Source: Rhodosorus marinus (lineage: Eukaryota; Rhodophyta; Stylonematophyceae; Stylonematales; Stylonemataceae). Taken from it: DNA of 64,000 nt. The notes beneath the pieces were generated by a model. The model searched no databases. It was not told where the DNA came from and saw only the letters and a program-made list of their open reading frames with translations. The DNA lies in assembly GCA_029953675.1 (NCBI GenBank), contig JAMWBK010000002.1, forward strand, positions 124,001 to 188,000. The letters run 5' to 3'. Shown here piece by piece: positions 41,264 to 51,673 of this stretch. Positions within the stretch are counted from its first letter, which is position 1; the number at the start of each line of letters is the position of its first letter. The position numbers and the translations under genes are program-made.

Positions 41264-41810
41264 TAACAATCGCATGGCTGAAAATTCATCAGTAGATACT
41301 AGCTACCAAAAACTACTGGCACTGTCATAGCTATGAAGTGCAACAACAAGAAGAAACAACAAGCGCAACCCAGTAAAACCCAAGAGTTGCCCCTCCACGG
41401 CGTGCGGTTCATCGCGGCAGGAGGTTTGCCTCCAGGCGGAAGGCTCGGGGTCTAGATGCCTCGTGAGCGGGCCAAAGGTCTGCCATCGTACGTGCGGCAA
41501 GTCCTTCGTTTCTTTCGAATGCCATCGGGATAAAGTCCTCTCGGTGTGTAACGGTGGGGGTTATTCGTTGACTTAGCGCTGTGCGGCGGTGCTACTGCAT
41601 TTCAAGTACGGCCAGCAGCACTTCACAGGTGCTGCTTTCCTCAACGGGTTGAGATTTTGACCTCGGCTTTGCTGGAAAATTACGCACTCCGAGAGGGCAT
41701 CCTATGAGATCTAAGGGGAGGTCACAAGTTTGTGACTACAAGCTCATCAGTAACACTAGCTACTAAAAACTACTGGAACTCTCATTACCCCATCTTCTCT
41801 GCCTTTTGGC
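41264..41810. repeat. Short dispersed repeat, about 46 bp, two copies
   Basis: TCATCAGTA...ACTAGCTACCAAAAACTACTGG (41,288-41,332) recurs as TCATCAGTA...ACTAGCTACTAAAAACTACTGG (41,746-41,791). No gene was seen between them. Confidence 0.6.
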
Positions 41811-42034
41811 AAAGAACTAGTATAGTATCTGGTCAATCAAGTTCATGATGAATCTAGATCTGAGATGCTTCTGTTACAAATATTTCCTTTGAGCGGTTTC
41901 TGTTTAGTTAGCTACGCCCTTTACTCCGCTTTGCTCAGATTTGGCAGTGCTTTCCGCTGCGGAGCACCCCTTCACCCCCCCAAAGCATAGTCTTTGTTTG
42001 GTCCGCGCGAACGTTTTGGGCTCCCACAGGTGTG

Positions 42035-42620
42035 CAAGTAGGGTTACCTGGATAAGGGATTTGCCACACGTCGGGAAATCGAGTGGCAAGGGCATGCGCC
42101 TGAATATACGACAATTTCTGGGACTCCCGATTCCGGGATTGTGGACGACGGAGAGGTGTACTACCGGTAATAGTACATTGCTTACGAACGGCGTACAAAG
42201 ATTCCACCATTGCAAGCTTCCACTGTCCGACTTCGACTGGGCTGTGGCAACGGCGAGATGATGAGATCTGCAGTGAGCTGGCGCGATGGCTTAACAGATG
42301 ACATTTCAGGGATGTTCAGGAAGAACCTACAGAGTACTTGACGAACTCGAATCTGCGATTCGAGCTGGTGGCTATCCACCCTAGAACATGGCAAAGATTT
42401 GCGATCGATGTGACGGTGGTGCCACCCCTCCAGGCGAGACACCTACCCAACAGTAAAGACAACAATGGCTATGCAGCGAAGCGGGCGGAGCGCTCGAAAC
42501 TTGGCTACTAGAAGGAGGCGATGGCGACAGAGCATTCAGATGCCAAACTGATTCCGATTGCCAGTGAAACCTTCCGGAGGACTGGCCAGATGACACGAAA
42601 ATTTCCTGCTAGAAGGCTGT
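42035..42620 (+). mobile_element. Family F-related element fragment, copy 1
   Basis: Encodes L-N-I-R-Q-F-L-G-L-P-I-P-G-L-W (equivalent to the L-R-L-Y-L-G-L-P-Q-P-P-W stretch of A and C), then after frame breaks F-A-I-D-V-T-V-V-P-P-L (endonuclease) and I-A-S-E-T-F-R-R-T-G-Q. It is degenerate, with in-frame stops. Confidence 0.6.
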
Positions 42621-42979
42621 GCCCTACCTGAAAGAATTGCACCAGAGGACCTTGGAAGCTTCCCTACCTGCCAAAAATTATAAACCCCCCCGCCTCCCTT
42701 GCGCAACTGATCAAATTCCGACTACCCAAATCCGAGGAGCAAGCGCAGCCATCCGGAGAAGGCTTGGTCCAGAAACTCCCCCACGTATGCGCAGGCTCCT
42801 GAGCCTTTCTTGCCTTTCGACAGCTCCTGAAAACAACTACACCTGCAGCCCAGACGCGCCTGCGATGAACTTGGTTCACTCCAACAGACCCTCTCACGGA
42901 GGCACACCAAACGGCTTTCATCAGGCTTGTGACGGACTCAAGCATTTACGGGCAGAACACCGAGCCAGAATCCGATCTG

Positions 42980-43815
42980 CTGCAGGTGCTGGCTCTGGAG
43001 TTTGGCTGGGCGATTTGCCACACTTTGGCCCGAGAAAATTGAGCGGACCGGGAATGCATTTGAACATCCGACAACTGTTGGGACTCCCGATTCCGGGATT
43101 GCGGACGACGGCGAAGTGTACTACGTGACATAGTGTACACACCGTACGAGCGGGGTACGAAGACTGCACCTCTGTCAAACGTCGACAGGACTATGGCAAA
43201 GGAGACACGATGCGATATGTACAGAGATAGCGAGGTGGTTGAACCGGTGGCAAATTTCGAGAGATCAAGCAAGAACCAACGGACGACTTTGAGAACTACA
43301 ATCTGAGGCCTGACCTGGTGGCCATCCACCCACGAACGCGGCAGCGATTCGGCATTGACGTGACTGTGGTGTCGCCATTACGGACCAGGCACCTTGCACG
43401 GAGCCGAGATACGAATGGACTTGCAGAGAAGCATGCGGAGCGCGGGAAAGTTGCACATTACAAGGAGGCAATGTCAATCGACCACCCGGACGATAAGTTC
43501 ATGCCGATGGCGATCGAGACATTTGGACGGACAGGAGAGCTAACACACGAGTTTCTTCGGGATGGATGCAGGCATGTGCTGACAAAGGTCGAGGAACTGA
43601 GCAACGTACGGGCTCAGATCAACAGGACGCTTTGGGAAGGGAACGCCGAGCCCGCATTAGGCGCTCTTCGTGTGGATCAGTTGGACCAGCCGCTGCTTCT
43701 TTATTTTTCCTTTTATCGTAGCTAGAGACCCCGGGATGCGGGGTTAACCCGATCCTTTCCCCTGAATAGTGTTCGAAGTAGTGTTGCGCTGCAGTAGGCA
43801 GCTGCCCAATAAAGG
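42980..43815 (+). mobile_element. Family F-related element fragment, copy 2
   Basis: The same order as copy 1: L-N-I-R-Q-L-L-G-L-P-I-P-G-L-R, then a 136-codon frame (43,318-43,725) with V-A-I-H-P-R-T-R-Q-R-F-G-I-D-V-T-V-V-S-P, I-E-T-F-G-R-T-G-E-L and Q-I-N-R-T-L-W. The endonuclease has Asp-x-Thr where family E has Asp-x-Lys. The 3' UTR ends CTGCCCAATAAAGGATACAG at 43,818. Confidence 0.7.
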
Positions 43816-43818
43816 ATA

Positions 43819-44554
43819 CAGCTACTTCTTGGTACCTTAATTCTTGGTCTTCTTCAACGAACTCTTGTTCCACAGTGTCGGCACGCCTCCTCCATTGACA
43901 TGGTAGTAAAGTCATTTTCACGGAACATCAGCATACTAGCCTGATGCCTTCCGCCGTTTCCAAAAATGAAGTTGCGTTCAGACGGCCGCATCCGTTGCGG
44001 ATGTATCGGTAAGCATCACAGTGCTACCGCTTCAGGGTTTTTGCCAAAGACCAACAAACACATCTACGCCGACCGTCGTTTCTTATTCCCTAGCTTCGGC
44101 AAAATCTCATGCCATCCTCGTACGCTTCCAGACCCCCTCGGTCTGAGCATCATCCTAGGGTCGTGATCTCGCGCACCTTCAATCTCAAGTGATCACGAAT
44201 AGCCACCTTCACCCGCTTCAGCCAGTCCTTCTCGTGAGTACACTCGAAGAGTGGCTATCATATTATAGTTCCTCCGTTGGTGCAGCATATCTTCAGTTCC
44301 CAATCATCTAGGCGGCTCATACAACAAACCCGTGTTTTTCATCAAGTTATCCCGTCGAACGTCCAGTCAAAGTGAATAGCTTGCTTCACAAGCATGTATC
44401 ACGAATCCGATGTTAACAGATTACAAATATCCGGTTACAATCGAATGCTCCCTGGTACGTGAATGTTTGCATCCAGAAGCGTTTCTGGGATAAGTCCAGT
44501 TCCAGGACAACCATAGGCCAATCCACGGTGGGAGTAACCTATGATGTTTCTGAT
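43819..44554. other. Stretch without a supported gene
   Basis: No protein-like frame or repeat was recognised. Confidence 0.35.
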
Positions 44555-44895
44555 ATTAATCGAGCTTGCAGAGGGGGAACGAGGCGGTAGCCCCATGTTG
44601 GACAGAGTCGGCTACTAACACAGAGGACTTATAAGCACTAGATGTGATTCGTAGTTTGTCAGCTACTAGAGCCGTGAGGATCAAGCCTGGGTAGGATTCG
44701 GGTTTTTGCATGTTTGCACCTGCATGAACGTTTTCCCTTAAGTCCAGAGATCTCAGAGACTGGTATTGCATATATAGTGATCCTAGAAGCCATCAAGTAT
44801 GGTTGGTTCGGAATAAAGGGGTAAGAATGGTTGGTTCGGAATAAAGGGGTAAGAATGAGCCGAGGATATAACACTCATAGACCTAGTTCTGTTTA
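44555..44895 (-). repeat. Dispersed repeat R, copy 2, with an internal tandem duplication
   Basis: Reverse complement of the repeat at 29,480-29,935 and 49,800-50,265. A 32-bp unit, ATGGTTGGTTCGGAATAAAG plus GGGTAAGA, is duplicated at 44,798-44,857. Confidence 0.6.
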
Positions 44896-45246
44896 ACATC
44901 CGATACCCTGCATGGGATTCCAACTGCGGGCATTTCATAAATGCTCATCAAGACGCTGATGACAGCTGTCAGTTCAAGTCGGAGGGATTCGAGGGTTTTT
45001 TTTGTTGGCTGAGTTGGGCGCGATTATTCGCGATCTTTCTGCGGCTGCTCATCGCCTTTCCCGGCGTCTCCGGGTCGTCCGCGAAGGGGTTGTTGGGTGG
45101 TTTTGGTCTGGGAAGGTGGTTCCGGTAGGGGATTGGTTCAAATTTGGTGTTGGTGTTTTGTGCGGCGACGTTTCGGTCATCGGCGGTGCTTGTGGGGTAC
45201 ACCTGAGCACACTCTTCCCAGGCGTCCCTCTGAATCTCCTCTTCAG

Positions 45247-46543
45247 ATGGTTTCGTCAACTGCCTCTCCGCAGTCAGTGGAGCTACGACTCGGGAGATTC
45301 AGCACACTCGCCGAGCTGCCAGGTTGCACCAAGGCTACTGCGGAAGTCTTAGTTGTCCGAATTACTCGCGCTGTTGCTGCCGCTGCTGAAGCCAACCGCC
45401 TCGCAGAGCTGACTTCCACGCTCACTGCTTTGCCGATGCCCCGTGTCCCGGCGCGGCGACGGCGGTCGCGGATGTCCCACTTGCACGTGTCCCATCTGGG
45501 ACAAACGTTTTGAGACAGCTGTCCACGAGACAGCTGTATCGATCTCCTCTGGCAGACTCTTCTGTGTCTGGTCCCGTGCCCCCCCGTCGCCGCTACACCC
45601 CCCCGCGCGGCCTTCCTATTCCTAAGTCCTCCGTCGTGGGTCCGTTGAGGCCCGCGCGGAGGCCCTGGTACGTACATTCCCTGCTGAGCCTGCCGTTGAC
45701 TCTGTTCAACGCACCATATCTCCTCTGCGCTGGGTCTTGATGGCCAATAGGAGCGTGCGACCCCAGCGCTCCTCGCGCTCCGGGGCCCGCATTCCTGTCC
45801 GCGATTTTCATGACACGATGGCCTCGTGTCTCGGCGCGTCGCCCCGCGATTTTCTCTACGCTGATTTTTCGGGACCCGATGCTTGCTTCTTGGTGACAGA
45901 TACTGCGCATCAAATCCTCTCTACTTTGTTGAAAACGCCTCCTGCGCAGATACCTGTTTTAGCAAATAAGGTTTTGAAACGCGCCCGCGTTTCTTTAATG
46001 CTTGATTTTGAACGTTTCTCTTCGGAATCCCTCGCCCCTTCGGATATCCGTGGCGCTCGCGCAGAGGCATTCCGACCTTGGCGGTTTCGGCCCATCTTGA
46101 GCGGCTTTCACGGGTTCAGAACCCCAACCTGCTAGATCGGCTCCCAAACAGGAGCTTTCTTCATGCTGCTGTCCAAGATTTCCTGGCCTCGGAAACTTCG
46201 CTTTTGGAGAATCATCCTGACTTTGCTCAGGTGTTCTCAGCTGGGCGTCTTTCAAGCGGTGCGGAGCCTTGTGAACACGTGGGGGAGCCACCCGCTATGG
46301 ACTTAAAAAATGTCGATGCGGAGGTGGATCTGCTCGCCATTGAGCCGCATCCCTTCGCCCTTTGGCGTCCGGGGGAGGGTATCCGGCTCCTTAGGGGCCA
46401 TCTATGCCACTCTCTCCTCTTTGCGTGCGCCTCCGCTCAAGCGTCCCCTCTTGACGCCAGTTGCGGGGGGAAATCCTTCTGATTCCCTTGCGGATTCGCA
46501 TCCCGTAGAAGCTTCCTCCGTGGTGAGGGAGCAGGATGTCTGA
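45247..46543 (+). pseudogene. Element D ORF1, frameshifted
   Basis: ATG at 45,247 opens V-E-L-R-L-G-R-F-S-T-L-A-E-L-P-G-C, with the same HhH-like LPGC-x-K-A-T-A-E segment as A. A frameshift near 45,450 breaks the proline-rich part. The conserved core at 45,787-46,060 reads V-R-D-F-H-D-T-M-A-S-C-L-G-A-S-P-R-D-F-L-Y, G-P-D-A-C-F-L-V, L-D-F-E-R-F-S-S. Further shifts occur near 46,060 and 46,330. It ends E-Q-D-V at TGA 46,541-46,543, overlapping the ORF2 ATG (46,536) by 8 nt. Confidence 0.65.
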
Positions 46544-49500
46544 GTCCTTTAGGGAACCTTGCGAGCTTCCTGCTTTCTCTCCGAGCCCAGGTAGCTTTGA
46601 GGACTGGCGTTCTCGCCTTTTCCCTTGGTTCGAAGGATTTGATGTGCGTTTCCCTTCTGGGGGTATCCCTCTTTGCCCTCGTTCGCCCCCAGGCTCTCTT
46701 CCTCATCGCTTGCGCAGGAGGGATTCTTTTCTTTTGGATTTCCTGCTTATGGAGGTGGCCGACCATCCTCAAGCAGAACTTGGTTGGAAGCTTTGTTTGT
46801 TTTTCCTCGGCTAGTGCTCACGGTCTCCCAGGGGCGCCATGCCTGTCCAATTAGACGCGAAGTTCAGTCTTTTCTCGCGGGGGACTCTGCTTTCTTAGAA
46901 TCTTTATACCTTGCTAGTGTCTCTTCTTCCTCTTACTGCGGAACTTCACCCTCTTCTCGTTCCCGTAGGCAGGTACTGGCAAAGGCAGCAGTAGCAGAGG
47001 GGGATATTCGGCGTGGGGCGGCCATCCTCCAGCAAGGTGCTACAGTCGAGCCTTATCGGACTGACCTGGCTGATCCAGTCGCCGCGTTGTTCCCTGTGCG
47101 CGACGTGAGTTGGAACTGTGAGTTCCAGCGTACATCCTTTTGTCGATCCCTCACCCGGTAGGGGTCGGTTGCTTGTCCGGCCTGATGAGGTTCTGGCTCT
47201 GCTTAGGTCCGCTCCGAAAGGTCGTGCACCTGGTCCCTCAGGACTCCGGGTCGAACTTTTTCACTGGTTGGGTGAGAGGGGCAGGACGCCCTTGCGCGGG
47301 TACTGGAGGGTCTTGTCAATTGGGAAGATTTTTGCGCAGAGGCATGGGCATTATATTCGCGCTCCCAACTGGTCCTCTTGCCCAAGCTGGACATTCAGAC
47401 CGGACACCTTCCCTTCGCCCAATCGGGATGTGCGAAGCATTGCGGAAGCTGGCAAGCCGTTTTCTATCGCGTCAGCTCACTAGGGAGGCCAGGTTTTTTT
47501 TTTGTGTTGACCCAGGTCGGTGTTGGCTATTCAGGTGGCTTTGTGAACTGGTGACGCGCATCCTGCAGTTGGACGGTCTCCGCGATGAGCCCTTGGGCAC
47601 GCTTTCGGTGGATTTCGCCAACGCGTTTACCAGTGTGTCGCCAGTTCACGCGCTGAGGTTCTTCGTCAGCTCTTCCCCGCTGGCTTCCAGTTCTTACGTC
47701 GCGTATATGGTGAAGCGCCAAACGGGCCCCGATTTGTCACCTTGGGTGCCGAGAGCCACACCTTTGCGGCTCATACGGGTGTGCAGCAGGGCGATCCCTT
47801 AGGGCCGTTCCTGCACACCTGTGGATTGCAACTGGCGCTGTTGCGGCTGAAACATCAGTTCCCGCGGGTCTGTGCAGTCGCCTTCCACGACGATGTGACG
47901 CTCCTTGGCACCCCTGACGATCTGATGCGGGCCTACGAATTTCTTGGCGAGGTGGCTTTCTTGGCGGGGTTGCGTATAACCCATGCCAAGTGCGATTTTC
48001 AGGGGGGTCTCCCTGCACCGCGGACGCGGTTCCATCCAGGTTTCGAGACATTTGGCGCTCCGAGGGCTTCATTCTGTTCGGTGTTTCCCGTAGGCACCCC
48101 GATATTTGTCGAGCGCACCCTCTCCGCGCTACTAAATCCCCACGATGAGCTCCTGACTGAGGTGTGCAGTCTCCCAGAAGGGTACCTCCAAACCGCTCTG
48201 CTCATCTTCCGGTTCAGCGCGTGTCAGAAGCTGATCTACTTTTTTTCGGCAGCTACCACCCGAGTGGGGGTCTTGGCTGGCGCTCCGCACAGACCAACGA
48301 GCGAGGGATGTGCTAGCATGCTGATGGATGCTGAGCTATCTGTTTTGGGGGACGCAGAAAAAGACGTCCTTCACCGGCAGATCGCGTTGCCCGTGCGGTT
48401 GGGCGGGCTGGCTGTGGGATCTTATGCGGCGAACCAGCCGGCGGCTGTGGTGAGTTCGTGGGCCAATGCGCTTAATACGTGGTCTGCGGAGCGTGATCCA
48501 CATGTGAGTGGTTTGTTGAGAAGGCTTCGGGTTTGGGGGGCTGGATGCGACTCTTGCCCCGCGGCTCGGGGTGGTTTTTGCGGAACTGGACAATGTACTG
48601 CCCTGCCGAGTGGTACTCAGGCTCGTGCGATTCCTGGGCGGCAGTTCTTGAATCCTTCGGCGGCCATCGTTCGGGGGTCTCTGCTGCAGCGCCGTGTGTT
48701 GGAAATGGTGTAGAAACTGCCGAGGATATTGAGGCCGTGGCTGTGCGGTCGAGACCGCCAGAGGAGGACGGTTCCCGGCCGGGTCCGGCCCCTTCGAGGA
48801 CCGATGTAATCCAAAAAACCCTTTCGTGGGACATACATCGGGACTCGTATGCCACCCTTCTGCGTTCACCTTCCTGCTCGGCGTCGACTTTGGCTCGCCT
48901 GCGCGGTTTGGGGGGGAGTCTCAGCTCCCGCTTCTTCACGGTCATACCTGCGTATCCGCGGTTGGCACTTACCGATCTCGAACTTCGTGTAAGCTTGCGA
49001 CTGTACCTGGGTTGCCGCAACCCTCTTGGCCTGTTGAACGGGATTCTCGATGTGGATTGTGCGGGGCCAGTGTGCCGTGGGGTGATTATGGTTGGCATTT
49101 GTTGGCGTCCTGTGCGGAGGTTCAAGGGTCCGGGCCCGTCAACCGCTTGCTTTTCCGCTACCTTCGTACTCAATCGCTCGGTACGGACCGAGAAGTGGAG
49201 TCTGAGGTCCCTGGCGGTGGCATCGGAAATTGCTGACGAAAGTGACGCCCCAGAGGTACAGGGGGTGGCGGATCTCGTTGTGTCCGACCTAAATGCGCGT
49301 CGCAGTGAGTACATTGACCTCTCCATCCCTTGTCATCAGGCGAACAGGTACCTGCCTGCGTCCGCTCGGCGTCGAGGGGCCGCAGCTCGGTCCATGTGGC
49401 ATGTGAAAGAATCGCAGTACGCGGCAGCGACGTCAAACCCTACTTTTCGCGATTCGGCGGTGACATACCGGTTCGTCCCCCTCATTATTGAATGCTTTGG

Positions 49501-49666
49501 ATTGATAGATAGTGTAGCTTCTCGCTGGCTGCGAAGTATCTTTCGCAACGACCTAGGGCGTCTAGATAGTCTGCTAACGGAGCTTTCTTTGACCCTGTGG
49601 CGCTCAAATGCTGCTTTATTTGTAGACGAGCGTCATCAGCGTCTTGTATCTCGCTTCTCAGGGTAG
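46536..49666 (+). pseudogene. Element D ORF2: RT, zinc finger, endonuclease; multiple frameshifts
   Basis: N-terminal part M-S-E-S-F-R-E-P-C-E-L-P-A-F, parallel to A. RT blocks: L-R-P-I-G-M-C-E-A-L-R-K-L-A (47,420), motif A L-S-V-D-F-A-N-A-F-T-S-V-S (47,605), G-V-Q-Q-G-D-P-L-G-P (47,780), box A-F-H-D-D-V-T-L-L-G (47,885). The thumb follows, then C-G-L-C-G-A-S-V-P-W-G-D-Y-G-W-H-L-L-A-S-C (CX2CX9HX4C, about 49,060). The endonuclease core is V-A-D-L-V-V-S-D...Y-I-D-L-S-I-P-C (49,265-49,335). Motif A keeps its aspartate. At least five frame changes are needed to read it through. Confidence 0.75.
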
Positions 49667-49799
49667 TTAGCCTCTGAATGAACGTGCAGGATGAATGCTT
49701 GTATGGTCAAACGATCCCCCGCATGGAGGGAGCTCCATGCTTTCTATCGAAAAACCCCACACTCTCACACCAATCCTCTTGACACTCAAAAGCTTGAGC

Positions 49800-50265
49800 T
49801 GGGCTCATAACCTTTAATAGAGCTAGGTCTATGAGTGTTGTTCATCAACTGGTGATCCTGTTTATTCCGAACAAACCATACCTGATGGCTTCTAGGATCA
49901 CTATATATCCGCAATACAGGTCTCTGAGATCCTTGGACTTGGGGAAAACCTTCATGCATGTGCAAACGTGCAAAATCCTACCCAGGCTTGATCCCTAACA
50001 CTCTGGAAGCTGCAAACTACGAATATCTAGTGGCGACCACAGCGGCTCTGTATTAGAACCCTGTTCGTCACCAAGTCCGCCCGCCATAGAAACCCTCATC
50101 TAAATCCAGTCAATATAAAGATCTTGATTGGTAACTGGCATTTTCGATTGACCTCGGGGAGTCCCAGACCTGGACTTACGCCAGACCCTTCTGAAACTAG
50201 AAGGCATTCACGTGGAGCTTGAGGGGAGCATTCGATACATGCAGATCAGCCGTAATCTGCGGGTA
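49800..50265 (+). repeat. Dispersed repeat R, copy 3
   Basis: Best-preserved copy. Starts near GAGCTAGGTCTATGAGTGTT, which is also at the corresponding end of copy 2, and ends near TGCAGATCAGCC. It contains CACTATATATCCGC. No coding frame. Confidence 0.6.
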
Positions 50266-50744
50266 CCACAACAAATAAAAAAAAAAAAATCCCACCTTGA
50301 GCGGGAGGACCGGTTTTGAATCGTTGGGCAATTCAATGATTGGCTAATACGCATTTTTACGGCAATATATTGGACAAAACGAAAAATATTAAATTGTATA
50401 AGCTAGTATTTTAAAGGATAAGGTATATTTATTCTTTAATTAGATTAATAAATACCAATAATAAGTATTGGACATTTTTAAGGGGTTATGAATGGTGAAA
50501 ATGATCCGGACACCTCTCCTATTGGTCATAAGGATGGACTATATTTTTCTTTCGTATTTCAATATACGGCAAGTGGTGGGAGTCGATATACTGTTTTGCA
50601 AACGGGAATGCAGACGGATGGCTAGAGTTTGACATGTTCTACTGCTAGATGTACGAGTTCGAAGAGTAGACTGTACATTCCGTTCGCACAGTCTATCAGA
50701 GCTACTAATGTACAGATCGCGAGGAGAAATGAATATGCCCTGCG
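50266..50744. other. AT-rich stretch without a gene
   Basis: It holds a 14-bp A-run at 50,277-50,290 and AT-rich DNA. Nothing else was recognised. Confidence 0.4.
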
Positions 50745-51330
50745 TTGCAACTTCAGGATGCCAGCGCGGAACAACGCCTGCAGTACGACGTGGTCACGGG
50801 CAAGTTGATCTGCAAGTATTGCGACTTACCGGTAAGCAACAAAGTTGAACGCGTCAAGAAGCACCTGCAGAAGTGCGATCGGTACAAGATCGCAGATGAT
50901 GCTCCCGCGGGCAGCAGGAGATCCGGTTCAACTCCAGAGTCCGGCCGTTGAAGCGTCGCTTCGAAAAGCGGGAAGCGCGAGGGAGCGGACATAATTGACT
51001 TTTGTTCGCCGACGATTAAGAAAGGAAAGCAAGCAGAAGAGCTCGACGCTCGCGAGGATTATGGAGGTACAAAACCTACAGTTTCGGCTGGTTGAAGACC
51101 CAGAGGTGCGAACGTAGGCATGAGAACTCGTAATCGGGCTAGTCGTGCCCAGCATTCTGTCCAACAGGCGATGAGCTTCACAGTGTTTTTTCCAGTTTCT
51201 TTAAGATCTTAGGATATCAGCTACCGAAAAGGAGAGATATTACGGAGCTGATCGAGCTCAAGTAGCTCTTCTATCCAGACCATGTGGATCCGTTGTCCTA
51301 GCCGAAATACTTCTGGGACCCTCAGGCTCA
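50745..51330 (+). pseudogene. BED-type zinc finger protein remnant, possibly hAT transposase-related
   Basis: The first frame (50,745-50,951) encodes G-K-L-I-C-K-Y-C-D-L-P-V-S-N-K-V-E-R, then V-K-K-H-L-Q-K-C, a CX2C...HX4C finger of the BED/hAT N-terminal kind. Downstream, broken frames give K-I-L-G-Y-Q-L-P-K-R-R-D-I-T-E-L-I-E-L-K and Y-P-D-H-V-D-P-L-S. Together they look like a decayed gene with a DNA-binding finger. No transposase catalytic region is visible and the 5' start is not supported. Confidence 0.45.
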
Positions 51331-51673
51331 GGAAGGTAAGCGGAAGGGGAGGTGCTAAGGCATTTTAGAAGCTTCTATAGATGCTTCACCACCTCCGCAC
51401 AACTGCTTCCCCATCCTGTTAATCGGCCGTTTTCCAATCCTCCAAGCTTCCCTCACTGTTGTTCGGGGTCTGCGGCGCTCCCCTCAAAGCGCGATTCTGA
51501 AAATCAAAAACACACCCTTACCCCTGAAAAGAGGTGCATTTTCCCGTTACTCACTAAAAGTGCGGGATAGTCATTAAAATTTCATTGCCCAAGCACGAAA
51601 TGTGGAATCACGTACTGCGCACCTATACTCCCCGGCCTGGGGTGGGCAATTCATTTCCTGCACAACCATAAAA
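51331..51673. other. No gene seen
   Basis: Lies between the finger remnant and the 3' end of element C. Confidence 0.35.

Larger units (their letters stand above)
44990..49700 (+). mobile_element. Element D: non-LTR retrotransposon, near full length
   Basis: GT-rich 5' UTR (from about 44,990), ORF1 from 45,247, ORF2 from 46,536 to 49,666, and a short 3' UTR ending near TTAGCCTCTGAATGAACG (about 49,690). The 3' end is confirmed by matching tails at 14,832-14,866 and 54,987-55,050, which read CTCTGAATAAACGG. It belongs to the same family as element A. Many frameshifts make it inactive. No target-site duplication was found. Confidence 0.8.

Noticed and set aside
48472-49326. 284-codon minus-strand ORF opposite element D ORF2
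   Set aside because: It is antisense to the finger and endonuclease region of D, and the sense strand has the conserved motifs.
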